DNA of 64,000 nt from CAWDMN01 sp963803155 (GTDB lineage Bacteria > Acidobacteriota > Terriglobia > Versatilivoradales > Versatilivoraceae). Every line of letters starts with the position of its first letter. Within the stretch, counting starts at the first letter, position 1. The notes beneath the pieces are model-generated. The model had not been told where the DNA came from. It worked only from the letters and a program-made list of their open reading frames with translations, and made no database searches. This document shows positions 51,488 through 61,632 of this stretch, one piece after another. Position numbers and translations under genes: made by a program. The stretch spans positions 1-64,000 of the forward strand of contig CAWDMN010000037.1 in the NCBI GenBank assembly GCA_963803155.1. The letters run 5' to 3'.

Positions 51488-52516
51488 ATGATGCGTCAAT
51501 GGAAATATTGGGCTCTGGCTCTTATTTTTTGGATTTTTGCGGGAATCGTTCTGTTCAGTGCGGAAAAGCCATCCTCTCGGAACCAAAAATCCGCCATGAA
51601 ATCTTTTGCCGCTTTACTCAAAATCCCGCCGGGTCCACCGGACGTTTCGGTCAAATTGGGGAAAGTTCAGGAAGAAAAGGACGGCATTGTATTGGAAGAT
51701 ATCGCATGGGAGTCTCTGGATGGTGAACGGCCGATGGCCTATCTGATGCGGCCTGCCAGGATTTCAGGGCGGCTGCCGGCGATCATTTGCCTTCACGGGA
51801 CCGGAGGCAGCAGGGAATCTGAGAGCACTCTCAACTTTGGGAAAGGGGAATGGACGCGGCCCGGAGAAACCAAGCCCCACCAGCGTTTATTAGGATGGGC
51901 CAGAGAGCTTGCGCGGCAGGGATATGTAACTCTGGCATTGACACAACGCGGTTTGGATATTCGAACTCCCGACACCAACGATCAAGCCAAAAATCTCCTG
52001 GCGCACGGCCGCACCTTGATGGGTGCGATCATCTATGAAATCAGGCAATCGGTCACTTACCTTCAACAACGAGCTGAAGTGGATTCTCATCGCATCGGCA
52101 TGGCCGGTCTTTCCTTCGGTGGCATCACGACTTTTTACACATGGTTAGTCGATGACCGCATCGCGGCTGCTGCCTCGATTTGTGGCGGGGTTGGATCCGT
52201 TGAAATTTTGCTGCGGAAAGGAACGCCTGGTTACCACGGATTCTACTGGTGGCTGCCCGGCATGCTGCTTTTGGGGGATCAAGGCGATTTTGCCGCAGCC
52301 ATGGCCCCGCGCCCATTGATGCTTTGGGCTCCCTTGCAGGATATCGGCATGCCCAGCGAGGGGGTGGACCAATTTGTGAGGCAAGTGGAACCGGCATACG
52401 TCAAATTGGGCCTCGATAAAAATTTGGCAATTTACCGCCTCCCCGGGGAACATGAGTTTTCCATGGAAGCTTTTATTAACATGAAGAATTTTTTTGATGC
52501 CCACCTTATGCATTGA
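51488..52516 (+). CDS. Alpha/beta hydrolase (dienelactone hydrolase/acetyl esterase-like), secreted
   Basis: About 342 residues. I chose the ATG at 51488 (GGAG 8 nt upstream); a membrane or signal segment follows (WALALIFWIFAGIVLFSA). The oxyanion region is CLHGTGGSRES, the nucleophile elbow MAGLSFGGITTF, a possible acid lies in LMLWAPLQDIG and the His in LPGEHEFS. It probably removes acyl groups from carbohydrates in the periplasm, upstream of the GH20 pair. Confidence 0.82.
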   Translation: MMRQWKYWALALIFWIFAGIVLFSAEKPSSRNQKSAMKSFAALLKIPPGPPDVSVKLGKVQEEKDGIVLEDIAWESLDGERPMAYLMRPARISGRLPAIICLHGTGGSRESESTLNFGKGEWTRPGETKPHQRLLGWARELARQGYVTLALTQRGLDIRTPDTNDQAKNLLAHGRTLMGAIIYEIRQSVTYLQQRAEVDSHRIGMAGLSFGGITTFYTWLVDDRIAAAASICGGVGSVEILLRKGTPGYHGFYWWLPGMLLLGDQGDFAAAMAPRPLMLWAPLQDIGMPSEGVDQFVRQVEPAYVKLGLDKNLAIYRLPGEHEFSMEAFINMKNFFDAHLMH

Positions 52517-52595
52517 GCCGGCCCTTATGATTTCGCCAAGCCTCCCGGCTCTTCAAGTTGCCGCTGTTATACAAAAATGAAATAAAGAGGAATTC

Positions 52596-54836
52596 ATGAA
52601 AATCAAATGGATAGGCATTCTCTGGTTCTCGGCGATTTTTCAGGTTTCGATCTTAGCAAGTTCAGCGCCCACCAGCTTATTTTTGCGAGGATATTCGGTT
52701 GTCCCGTCTCCCCAAAAAGTCTTGCTTAAGGAAGGGGAAGTATCCTTGGATGCTTCCTGGAACTATGATGGGGGTAGATTGCCGGAAAATCACATTGCCT
52801 TGCGTACCCTGTTGCGAGACCTGAAAGAATTTCACTCCCTCGAACTTGGCAAGGCAGGGGCGAAGACCGCGAAAAAGATTCTTTTGAGAGTGGCGGAAGG
52901 AACGGTGAAAACGGGTGCTGCCGCTGAGATTGACCATCAAGCCTACCGGTTGACTGTCTCCTCCGACGCTGTTCAAATTACCGGTAATAGCGATCAGGGA
53001 TTGTTTTATGGAGTTCAAACCTTCCTACAGCTGCTGAAGACAGGCCGCGGAGGGAATCTTCTTTTGCCCTACTGCACTCTGGAAGATTGGCCCTGCACCC
53101 AGCTTCGGTTTCTGCACTGGGATACTAAGCACCACCAAGACCGGATGGAGACCCTGAAAAGGTATCTCGACTGGTCGGCCCGTTTCAAAGTCAACATGAT
53201 CGGTTTTGAACTGGAAGACAAATTCGAATACCCGTCACATCCGGTCATAGGGGCTCCCGGCGCCTTTACCTCCGTGGAGTTGCAGGAAATTGTCAACTAT
53301 GGGCTGGAGCGGTTCATTCAGGTGGTCCCCCAGGTTCAAGCCCCAGCCCACATGGCTTATGTTCTCAAGCATCTGGAATTTGCCGATTTGCGCTCCGATG
53401 GCAACAATTACGAGATCTGCCTTTGCAATCCGCGAAGTTACGATTTGATCTTCTCGATGTACGACGATTTGATCAAGGCCACCCGCGGGATTGATTACTT
53501 CTTTGTTTCGACCGACGAAGTATACTATGCCGGGAGTTGCCCCCTGTGTTCCAAACCATACAATCCGGAGAATCGCAGCCTGGAGTGGGTGGAATTTGTT
53601 CGCCGGGCTCACGACTTCCTGGAAAAACGGAATCGCCGCATGCTGGCATGGGTCGAATATCCTTTTTTGAAGCCACATACCAATCTTCTCCCCAAAGATC
53701 TCATCGATGGGATCCCAGGCGCGGATCCCGAGGAAATCAAGATGGCACTGGCTCATGGGATGGAGCACTTAGCTTATACTCCCATGCAGGGAGAGGAATT
53801 ACTTTTTCCGAACAACTTTGGGTATTTAGACCGAAACCGCTACATGCCGGGGCGGCTGGATCAGGCCTATGAGGAGATTTCCGCCAGGGTGCGCACGATT
53901 CATCCCCTCGGGGTCTACGGGGCGGCTTGGAGCGACTCTGGGCTGCACAGTGAGACCTTCTGGTTGGGATGGGCGACCGTTGCCCAGCAGGGTTGGAGTT
54001 CCGGTCTGGCCTCCGTCGATCAGACCGTCGCCGATTTCATGAAGATTTATTATGGCCCTTCCGCCGCTGGGATGACGGAAATCTATGAACTCATGGAAAA
54101 GCAGGCCCAGTTTTTCGATTCCTCTTGGGATCGCGCCATTTCAAAGGTTCGCGGGGAAGGCTATGGAAACTCGCGTGGGAAGGGAGTTGGCACACTGCGC
54201 TATGACTGGACTTTGCCCGTGCCGGGACTTCCTTCCCTGCCTGGATTGGATTTCATCCCCGTGTACCAGGAGAATTATCGATCCAGAATCAAGGAAGCCG
54301 CCGCCCTGCTATTGGAAAATGATCGGCTGGTTAGAAACCTGACGCAAAAGATGCTCGATGTCTCACGGAACCGGCACAACCTGGAAGTCTTCCTTTCCAT
54401 AGCTTTGCTCGCGGGACACCAGGAGCGCCTGCTGCTGGGTCTGCAATCCGTGGAAGATTCGCTGAATCGCGCTCGTGCATCCGCTTTGGACGCGGATCCG
54501 CGTGGCGCTCTTAATCATTTGGCCCAGGCTTATCGCAGGGCGGAGGAGCTGGTTGCGGAACGGAAAGAAACTTTCGAAAAACTCCGGCAAATCTGGGAAG
54601 TGGAGCGGTTTCCCAAGGGCAGGGAAGTGGCGGGAAGAAAATTCGTGCACATCATGGACGATGTCAAAGATCACTTCGCTGACCGGCGGTCGGATCTTTC
54701 CTATATGATCGCGCCGGAAGAGAGCATCGAATTGGAGAAATGGATGGAGAGACTCGATCATGTCGGCGGGGAATTTATGGCCCAACATAAGATTCCGGTG
54801 ATGCCATTAAAGGAATTTCGACAGGCGGAGGAATAG
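52596..54836 (+). CDS. GH20-like beta-hexosaminidase, paralogue 1
   Basis: A 746-residue secreted protein: signal peptide, GH20b-like N-domain (about 30-150), and a TIM barrel beginning LRFLHWDTKHHQDR. The Asp-Glu pair of GH20 substrate-assisted catalysis is in FFVSTDEVYY (D307-E308), and Trp residues of the sugar pocket appear in YGAAWSDSGLH. A helical C-terminal extension (from about 550) is shared with its neighbour but unusual for the family. GAGGA lies before the ATG. Expected to release N-acetylhexosamine; the substrate is unproven. Confidence 0.85.
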   Translation: MKIKWIGILWFSAIFQVSILASSAPTSLFLRGYSVVPSPQKVLLKEGEVSLDASWNYDGGRLPENHIALRTLLRDLKEFHSLELGKAGAKTAKKILLRVAEGTVKTGAAAEIDHQAYRLTVSSDAVQITGNSDQGLFYGVQTFLQLLKTGRGGNLLLPYCTLEDWPCTQLRFLHWDTKHHQDRMETLKRYLDWSARFKVNMIGFELEDKFEYPSHPVIGAPGAFTSVELQEIVNYGLERFIQVVPQVQAPAHMAYVLKHLEFADLRSDGNNYEICLCNPRSYDLIFSMYDDLIKATRGIDYFFVSTDEVYYAGSCPLCSKPYNPENRSLEWVEFVRRAHDFLEKRNRRMLAWVEYPFLKPHTNLLPKDLIDGIPGADPEEIKMALAHGMEHLAYTPMQGEELLFPNNFGYLDRNRYMPGRLDQAYEEISARVRTIHPLGVYGAAWSDSGLHSETFWLGWATVAQQGWSSGLASVDQTVADFMKIYYGPSAAGMTEIYELMEKQAQFFDSSWDRAISKVRGEGYGNSRGKGVGTLRYDWTLPVPGLPSLPGLDFIPVYQENYRSRIKEAAALLLENDRLVRNLTQKMLDVSRNRHNLEVFLSIALLAGHQERLLLGLQSVEDSLNRARASALDADPRGALNHLAQAYRRAEELVAERKETFEKLRQIWEVERFPKGREVAGRKFVHIMDDVKDHFADRRSDLSYMIAPEESIELEKWMERLDHVGGEFMAQHKIPVMPLKEFRQAEE

Positions 54837-54944
54837 CCTCTTCCTGTTTTGGCGGTCTCTGAGAAATAGATGCTGTTCGAGTTGGTGATATGCAGCCCTT
54901 CCAGAAGATTTGTAAATGCTCCGGCTCGGGCGATTTCTCTTAAG

Positions 54945-55000
54945 TTTCAGAGGAGCCACTCATGCCAGCAGGGCTGGCTCAACAAGACAATGAAAATCTC
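54945..55000 (+). repeat. SD-ATG mini-gene repeat, copy H
   Basis: TTTCAGAGGAG, 6 nt, ATG, then MPAGLAQQDNENL. It lies between the GH20 paralogues. Confidence 0.72.
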
Positions 55001-55044
55001 CAGACCTCACAGGTCTTGGAGACCTGTGAGGTCTCTGCCACGGG

Positions 55045-55275
55045 GATTTTCTATGGAGATTTAGCGGAATGTTTTTATGCCGCCAACCTGGCTACTCGCT
55101 TGCGCTTCGTGCTTTTTCGTTTGGCATAGTTGCCTCATTTTACAATGCCAGAATTGCGAAATGTCAACGAGCGATCAGTTAAGCTTCACAAACATAGGAT
55201 TGCGATTCCATTGATGCTTCCCAAAATCCTCTCTTAAGGCTATGTGCTTCTTGAATTGATCACTTGGCCGCGGAG
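55045..55275 (+). repeat. Leader box plus dispersed repeat
   Basis: GATTTTCTATGGAG (55045-55058) is an orphan leader box. Positions 55085-55275 belong to the repeat family of 51235-51420. The gap 54837-55343 contains only these repeats. Confidence 0.6.
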
Positions 55276-55343
55276 AGTCGGATAATTATGAAGATTTTAT
55301 GATCTGCCGTCTCTGAACGGGAGACGGCGCGTCGAGGAGATCC

Positions 55344-57605
55344 ATGAAAAGATTGTTCAGCCTGGTTATTGTCGTGTTCACAATTTCAATTTCCGGATTC
55401 GCGGGACCTGCTCCCGAGGGATTTGTGAATGAGCTGAGATTATTCGGCTACAGTCTAATCCCCGCGGCTAGGAAAGTTCAATTGAACGGGCATGAAATCA
55501 CGATCGATTCGACGTGGGGCGTCGCGCTACAAGTGGAGGCTGGGGATATCTCGGTCCGCGCCCTAAAGGAAGGGGCGCTCGAATTGCATGGCTTGAAATT
55601 CGCGGGAACCGGACCAGGGCGGATCGTTCTCCGGGTTGTTCCTGGCGCCGTCAAAATGGCTCCAGCGTCGACTCTGGAACAGGCTTACCTGCTCACGATC
55701 ACTCCTCAAAGGATCGAGATTACCGGGAATGGCGCCCCGGGTCTTTTTTATGGCGTTCAGAGCTTGCTTCAACTGATTCGCATGAAAACAACGGGAGCCG
55801 GGCATTTGCCTGAAGCCGAGATTGAGGATTGGCCTGCCCTGCCGCTCCGGTTCATTCACTGGGACACCAAACATCACCAAGATCGCCCAGAGACATTGAA
55901 GCGTTTTATCCGTTGGGCCGCTTTCTTCAAAATGAACATGATCGGTTTTGAGATCGAAGATAAGTACGAGTTCCCTCGTCACCCGGTGATTGGCGCCCCG
56001 GGAGCCTTTACTAAAGCCGAAATGCAGGACCTCACCAGATATGCGCTGGAACGCCATATCCAACTTATTCCGCAGATCCAAGCGCCCGCCCACATGGCTT
56101 ATGTGTTGAAGCATGAAGAATTCAAACACTTGCGCGCCGACGAAAAGAGCAATTACCAGGCCTGTATGTGTGACGAGGAAGCCATCTCCCTGATTCAAGA
56201 CCTATACCAGGACATGATCGATGCCACCCCCGGCGTCAAATATTTCCATGCCTCGACGGACGAAGTTTACTATGCCGGGATTTGCGGCAAATGCCAGGAG
56301 AAGCGCCCCTACAACGACCAGAACCGGAGCCTGACCTGGGTGGAATATGTCAACCGGATGTACAAATGGTTGGGCGAGCGGGATCGCAAGATGCTCTGCT
56401 GGGTGGAATATCCGCTCCAGGAGGAGCATCTCAAGCTGCTTCCCAAAGGGCTGATCAACGGGGTGAGCGTGCTTGGCCGAAGCAAAGGCTGGGACCAGGG
56501 ACTGCGAGACGTGGGTGTTCCATCTCTCATTTACAGCTCCCAGCAAGGAGCGGAGCTTCTTTTCCCCAACTATTTTTCCTCTAATTTTCAGGACAATGGA
56601 CGCGCAATCACCGGACATCTGGAAGAGCCCCCCAGCCTGATTGCGCAGCTTCTCGGCAAAGCCCCCCAGGAACTCATCGGCACCTATGCCGCGGCTTGGG
56701 ACGATTCCGGGTTGCACAACGAAACCTTTTGGCTGGGATGGATTGTCGTAAGCCAGTACGGGTGGTCCCCTGACGGACCCCGCGTGGAGCAGGTAGTGGC
56801 CGATTTCATGGATGTCTTCTATGGGCCGGGCAACCAGGACTTAATCGACGTCTATCGGACGCTGGAGGAAGGAGCCCGGTTTTATGAGTCGAGCCTCGAT
56901 CGTGTTCCGGCCACGCGCCTCAAGCCTTCCTACGGAAGTTGGGCAGGCCCGGGGCGGGACACCACTCGGATCGATTTAAGGATCGAGCCTCCGACTCTGC
57001 CTTTTGCCTATGATGAAACCCTGGTGGTTGATCGAACCTTCTCGCGCCGCTATGCCCACGTTCTCGCCCGGATGCCGGAAGTTCGGCGACGGCTAGACTT
57101 GGCCATTGGAACGTTGCAGGGCAAACTTGGCGCTGTATCCCGCAACCGTTACAACCTGGAAGTATTGCTCTCCATCGCCCAGTTCGAACGGCATTATGTT
57201 ACGATGCTGGCCAGTTTAATTGAGGTCGAGGATCTGATGCTTCGGGCCGCCGAGGCGCAAAATCAGGAACGGCATCGGGATGTTGTATCCTTGCTCGCGC
57301 AAGCGCACGCTCGGATATTTCAGTGCCTTTCCGATCGGGCAACCATGTGGGCTGGATTGAAGGCCACCTGGGAAAAAAGCCGGTACCCGAAGAACCGCTC
57401 CGTGGGGGGACGAGACTTTGTCCATATCCTCGACGATTTGAAGGACCACCGCGCCGACCGTAGAATCGGGCTTGAATACATGCTGGAGCCGCTCGAAAAT
57501 ATCGGTCTGGAAAAATGGGATGATGGGTTGGCGCAATTCATCCGGACCTACGCCACAAGCCGCAAACTGGAGTTCCCGGAAATGAAACAGGCAGAAGGGC
57601 AATGA
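55344..57605 (+). CDS. GH20-like beta-hexosaminidase, paralogue 2
   Basis: A 753-residue protein with the same architecture as the gene upstream: signal peptide, N-domain, barrel (LRFIHWDTKHHQDRPETLKR), catalytic D306-E307 in HASTDEVYYAG, YAAAWDDSGLHNETFW and the helical extension (SRNRYNLEVLLSIAQFERHY). The two share most motifs, so they arose by tandem duplication, with the mini-gene repeat inserted between. GAGGAG precedes the ATG. They may have different linkage or substrate preference. Confidence 0.86.
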   Translation: MKRLFSLVIVVFTISISGFAGPAPEGFVNELRLFGYSLIPAARKVQLNGHEITIDSTWGVALQVEAGDISVRALKEGALELHGLKFAGTGPGRIVLRVVPGAVKMAPASTLEQAYLLTITPQRIEITGNGAPGLFYGVQSLLQLIRMKTTGAGHLPEAEIEDWPALPLRFIHWDTKHHQDRPETLKRFIRWAAFFKMNMIGFEIEDKYEFPRHPVIGAPGAFTKAEMQDLTRYALERHIQLIPQIQAPAHMAYVLKHEEFKHLRADEKSNYQACMCDEEAISLIQDLYQDMIDATPGVKYFHASTDEVYYAGICGKCQEKRPYNDQNRSLTWVEYVNRMYKWLGERDRKMLCWVEYPLQEEHLKLLPKGLINGVSVLGRSKGWDQGLRDVGVPSLIYSSQQGAELLFPNYFSSNFQDNGRAITGHLEEPPSLIAQLLGKAPQELIGTYAAAWDDSGLHNETFWLGWIVVSQYGWSPDGPRVEQVVADFMDVFYGPGNQDLIDVYRTLEEGARFYESSLDRVPATRLKPSYGSWAGPGRDTTRIDLRIEPPTLPFAYDETLVVDRTFSRRYAHVLARMPEVRRRLDLAIGTLQGKLGAVSRNRYNLEVLLSIAQFERHYVTMLASLIEVEDLMLRAAEAQNQERHRDVVSLLAQAHARIFQCLSDRATMWAGLKATWEKSRYPKNRSVGGRDFVHILDDLKDHRADRRIGLEYMLEPLENIGLEKWDDGLAQFIRTYATSRKLEFPEMKQAEGQ

Positions 57606-57812
57606 GGATTTGCATATTCGGGCGTAGCTGTTCTGGGGGCGTGCGAGGATACAAACAGTCCGAAGTACTCCTATCTTGTTTCAAGTGGGGAGCCGAGTGG
57701 AGCGGCAGTAGTGTTCCTCTCCTCATTCGGGGAACTTAATTGGACAGGTCGTTTTTAGCGTACTCTGGAATCGGCGGCACCGATTCGACACACCAAAGGA
57801 GCACATTGTTTG

Positions 57813-59183
57813 ATGTCTATGGAAAAAACTCAAGCCCCGGCAACTTCCGATCAATCCCCCGCCAGCTCAGGTTTTAAGCGGGTTCTCTCCTTATGGGACT
57901 TGGTGCTTTTTGGTTTGGCTTTTGTCGGCCCGACGGCGCCTTACTCCATGTTTGGCATTGCCAGCGTGAAATCCCAGGGGCACTTGCCATTAGTGTATCT
58001 GCTGGCTATGGTGGTTATGAGCATGACCGCCATCAGCTATGGGCGAATGGCGGCGGCCTACCCTGAAGCTGGTTCCACCTATGCTTACGCCTCCAAGGGA
58101 TTGAATCCGTACATCGGCTTTCTGGCCGGCTGGGGGATGATCCTGGATTATGTGTTGATCCCATTGCTCAGCGTTATCTTCGTCGGGCTGACGGCCTACA
58201 AACTGGTCCCGCAAGTCCCCTATTGGATCTGGGCGGTTCTGACGGCTGCCGGGATTACTATGATTAATCTGCGAGGCATCCGCGTTACAGCCCGGGCTAA
58301 CCTGGTCTTAAACGCCATCATGATTGGTTCATTGATTTGGTTTGTCCTGGTAGCTCTAAGAGCCCTTTTGAATGGAGTCGGCGAGGGAATGTTGTTTTCC
58401 TCCAGACCTTTTTTCAATGCCGAGCACTTTGAGTGGAAACCCATTCTGGGGGCTACTTCGTTGGCCGCCCTGTCTTACTTGGGGTTTGACGGAATCAGCA
58501 CACTTTCCGAAGATGCCAAGAATCCCGGCAAAGACATCTGGCGCGCCACTTTGCTCGTCTGTTTTCTGGCGGGCGGCCTCTTTATTCTTCAGAGTTACCT
58601 GGGCCAAATGGTTTGGCCCAATTACGCCAGTTTCAATCCCGTGGAAACGGCCTTCATGGACATTGGAAAGCTGATTGGCGGGAACCTGCTCTACCTCTGC
58701 ATTTCGTTCGTCCTGCTGGTGGGTGGATTGGCCAGCGCCATCACCGGTCAGGCCAGCGCTTCACGCCTCTTGGTGGGGATGGGACGAGACGCCTTATTGC
58801 CCAGACGATTTTTCGCCTATGTACATCCACGCCTCGGGACCCCAGTCTACAGTGTTGTGCTGATGGGAAGCATTCACCTGGCGGGCGCCCTCATCCTACG
58901 CTATACCGAAGCGGCTGAACTAGTCAATTTTGGCGCCCTGCTCGGTTTTATGTTGGTCAATCTGGCGGTGGTCCGGCATTTCTACTTCCGATTGCAACAA
59001 AGGGGAATCTGGTTGAACCTGGCAATTCCATCCGTGGCATTTGCCGTCTGCTTTTGCCTCTGGGTCAATCTCTCCCAATTTTCCCTGAGACTGGGCACGG
59101 TCTGGATATTTCTGGGGATAATCTATCTTTTCGCCTTGACGCGGGGATTTCGGAAAAATCTCACCACTCTGAAATTCGAATGA
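57813..59183 (+). CDS. APC family amino acid permease
   Basis: About 456 residues with twelve hydrophobic segments. The APC pattern opens with KRVLSLWDLVLFGLAFVGPT (helix 1 with the unwound Gly region), then MTAISYGRMAAAYPEAGSTY (helix 2), and later SLAALSYLGFDGISTLSEDA (helix 6 region) and ITGQASASRLLVGMGRD. It imports amino acids or related amines by cation symport. Two ATGs (57813, 57819) are possible; AGGAG lies about 11 nt before the first. Confidence 0.9.
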   Translation: MSMEKTQAPATSDQSPASSGFKRVLSLWDLVLFGLAFVGPTAPYSMFGIASVKSQGHLPLVYLLAMVVMSMTAISYGRMAAAYPEAGSTYAYASKGLNPYIGFLAGWGMILDYVLIPLLSVIFVGLTAYKLVPQVPYWIWAVLTAAGITMINLRGIRVTARANLVLNAIMIGSLIWFVLVALRALLNGVGEGMLFSSRPFFNAEHFEWKPILGATSLAALSYLGFDGISTLSEDAKNPGKDIWRATLLVCFLAGGLFILQSYLGQMVWPNYASFNPVETAFMDIGKLIGGNLLYLCISFVLLVGGLASAITGQASASRLLVGMGRDALLPRRFFAYVHPRLGTPVYSVVLMGSIHLAGALILRYTEAAELVNFGALLGFMLVNLAVVRHFYFRLQQRGIWLNLAIPSVAFAVCFCLWVNLSQFSLRLGTVWIFLGIIYLFALTRGFRKNLTTLKFE

Positions 59184-59198
59184 CAAGGGGGAATACCC

Positions 59199-61202
59199 AT
59201 GAAGCGGAATATTGGCTTGGCCGTCTTATGCGCGCTCTTTGGTAGTTTGACAGCATTGGCCGCGCAACCATTTATCGATCGGGATCATTATTCCCGGACC
59301 TTTAATGAGCCGCGCCATTATCGGATCCTATTGCCTCCAGATTATGAAACCAGCCGAAAGTCTTATCCCGTCATCTATTATTTTCACGGCCATAGTGACC
59401 GCTACACGGTGGAGAAGTATGACAACGGGACGGACACGATTCCGAAAATGGCGGACTTTGTAGCTCATCACGATGCCATCGTGGTCTGCGTGGACGGCTA
59501 TATTGCCCGCAGTTACACGGGATTTTACGGGGGCGCCCCCTATGACATCATGAAAAATGGGGGGGAGACGGATTTTGGCGCTTATTTCCTCGAATTGGTG
59601 GAACACATCGACTCCACATTTCGAACCTTGAAAGACCGGCGGCATCGAGCCACTTCCGGATTGAGCATGGGGGGCTTCATGAGCCTGTACTTAAGCGCCC
59701 GCTTCCCTGAATTGATCGGAAGTGCGTCGGCCTTTAATCCCGGTCCCGAATTTTATGTCGGGGGAAAGGGGCGGCAAGTACTCTGGCGCCCCAAAGACCA
59801 TGTGTCCAGTCACCGGCAGAGCATGATCCGGCTAGTCCGCGCCAGCGGAGATTACATCAGCCAGTATCATGAAGAGACCAGGGATGCCTATGCGAGGGAT
59901 TCTCAAGTTGCCTTTGAGTTTCGCCAGGATGAATACCACCGCCACTGGGCCACTTCCATCGGCGAAACATTCGAGTTCCACCAACGCGCTTTCGACAATC
60001 CCACTCTGGACAATATTCCCGAAACCTGGAGTTACTCCAATCCCTTTGCCTCTTTTGACGTCCGCGGATTCCATGTCAAAACGGAGGGCGGGGATCCCGG
60101 CTATACTTTTCTGGAAGAGGTTTCCCAGGGAGGGTTGCGGATCACTACACGCCGTTGGGCTCCCGACGGACCTCCCGTGGTGGGCCGCCAATTGACGGTA
60201 ACCACGGCTCCTTTCTACAGCTCCGCAAAAACCTATCAACTTTTTGATTACAATCTGGCGCGGGGCGCTCTGGAAAAGAAAACCGTTGTGGCGGACAGCC
60301 AGGGACGTCTGACGTTCTCCTTGAACGGAGAAGGGCACCAGATCAGCTTTGCGGGACCCGGCGCTGGCGGACAACCGCCGTTGCTGCTCCCCTTGACCAA
60401 ACGAGACAAACCGATCTATCCAGCCAAGCTGGAATTGCCGTTTCCTTTGCAAATCTACAATCCGCGGGGCATAGCGATGGAGGAAGTCAAGGTGCTTTTG
60501 GAGAGCGATTACCCCACCGTGGCGATCCTCTCTGGTTCATGCACTATTCCGCGATTGGGAGCCGGGGCCGTGAAGGATTTGAGCAAAGAGTTCAAGGTCA
60601 AATTCACTTCGGGGATGGGCCCTCTGGCGTCCGCGCGGCTGAGGGTTAAATTCATTTATGACGGGTGGTACGAAAGCACCCAGGACCTCGACGTGCTGAT
60701 CGTTCCCGAGGTTCTCGTTGCTCCAGAGGGTGTTGAAATTTTGGATGGAAGGACGGTCACATTCCAACAGTTCCGGCAAAAGGGGAATCAGGGAGGCGGT
60801 AGCTTGGTGGAGCGGACTGTGACCGAAGGCAAAGGAAATGGGAATGGGATTTTGGAGCCGGGCGAAGAGGCCACCATTTGGGTGAAGATGAACCAGGGGA
60901 TGGACCCGTTTGACAAGAATAGCTGGCGCCGCTGCCGGGTTTATTCCGACTCTTCCTGGCTGGATGAAACTGGGCTGATGGAGGAGGAGAAGCAGCGTGA
61001 GTGGACGGGGGGACAGGAACGGACCAGTATCATCAAGCTCGCGAATGATGTTCCTTCGGGAACTCTTCTCCCGCTCCTGCTCGAAAATGAAAGCTGGAGT
61101 TTCCATTTCACTCCCGACGTCCGCTATGGGACTGAACCGCTTTATCAAGCTTTTCAACTGCACAGCAGGCATTTGCATTCTTACGAAATAAAAATCCCGT
61201 GA
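59199..61202 (+). CDS. Secreted esterase (esterase D/feruloyl esterase-like) with long C-terminus
   Basis: A 667-residue protein with a signal peptide (MKRNIGLAVLCALFGSLTALAA). The hydrolase part (about 30-270) has YPVIYYFHGHSD, the nucleophile elbow TSGLSMGGFMSLYLSARFP, and DEYHRHWATS near the expected His. The rest (about 290-667) is beta-rich, including a region resembling cell-surface beta-sandwich modules, and has no recognised function. AAGGGGGA precedes the ATG; the gap to the permease is 15 nt, so they form an operon. Confidence 0.82.
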   Translation: MKRNIGLAVLCALFGSLTALAAQPFIDRDHYSRTFNEPRHYRILLPPDYETSRKSYPVIYYFHGHSDRYTVEKYDNGTDTIPKMADFVAHHDAIVVCVDGYIARSYTGFYGGAPYDIMKNGGETDFGAYFLELVEHIDSTFRTLKDRRHRATSGLSMGGFMSLYLSARFPELIGSASAFNPGPEFYVGGKGRQVLWRPKDHVSSHRQSMIRLVRASGDYISQYHEETRDAYARDSQVAFEFRQDEYHRHWATSIGETFEFHQRAFDNPTLDNIPETWSYSNPFASFDVRGFHVKTEGGDPGYTFLEEVSQGGLRITTRRWAPDGPPVVGRQLTVTTAPFYSSAKTYQLFDYNLARGALEKKTVVADSQGRLTFSLNGEGHQISFAGPGAGGQPPLLLPLTKRDKPIYPAKLELPFPLQIYNPRGIAMEEVKVLLESDYPTVAILSGSCTIPRLGAGAVKDLSKEFKVKFTSGMGPLASARLRVKFIYDGWYESTQDLDVLIVPEVLVAPEGVEILDGRTVTFQQFRQKGNQGGGSLVERTVTEGKGNGNGILEPGEEATIWVKMNQGMDPFDKNSWRRCRVYSDSSWLDETGLMEEEKQREWTGGQERTSIIKLANDVPSGTLLPLLLENESWSFHFTPDVRYGTEPLYQAFQLHSRHLHSYEIKIP

Positions 61203-61299
61203 GATGCAGGGTGCCAAGACTCGGGCAGAGAAAAAAAGGCACCTCCCGTTAGGCTCCTGAATGATTTCCGGCAACGGCTCAGATTCTCGAACGAAGGGC

Positions 61300-61432
61300 G
61301 GCCAGGGCGAACGTTTTCCAGTCAGCCGTGGGCTTTTGGCCAGATGGCCGAGCTCCGGCCGGGGGGCCAGGCTTCGCGCTCCTCGTTAATCCCACTCATC
61401 GTGGCTGCCCCGTGGAAGGGTGCTGAGTAGTT
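61300..61432. repeat. Palindromic dispersed repeat
   Basis: GCCGTGGGCTTTTGGCCAGATGGCC...GGCTGCCCCGTGG...GCTGAGTAGTTGC, the reverse-oriented relative of 16315-16435 and 5003-5105. Confidence 0.55.
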
Positions 61433-61452
61433 GCTCTTTATTTTAAACTTTC

Positions 61453-61608
61453 GCAACTGCTCAGGTAGCCAGGAGTCAGAATTCAGTATTCAGAAGGGAA
61501 GCGCCAGCGACGAGAGTTGGGGACTTGGTTGTGTGGCAAAAGGCTCACTAGTTTGTGCAGGCCGCCTATTCGCGGGGCATTCTGAATTCTGTCTACCTGA
61601 GTAGTTAC
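61453..61608. mobile_element. MITE-like element with S23/IVP gene relic, copy 2
   Basis: The same inverted ends as 44951-45132. The relic reads GDLVVWQKAH then stop. It ends just before the leader of the beta-helix gene, and the 61203-61632 gap is filled by this and the preceding repeat. Confidence 0.62.
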
Positions 61609-61632
61609 AAACTTTCTACCTATGGAGATGAA

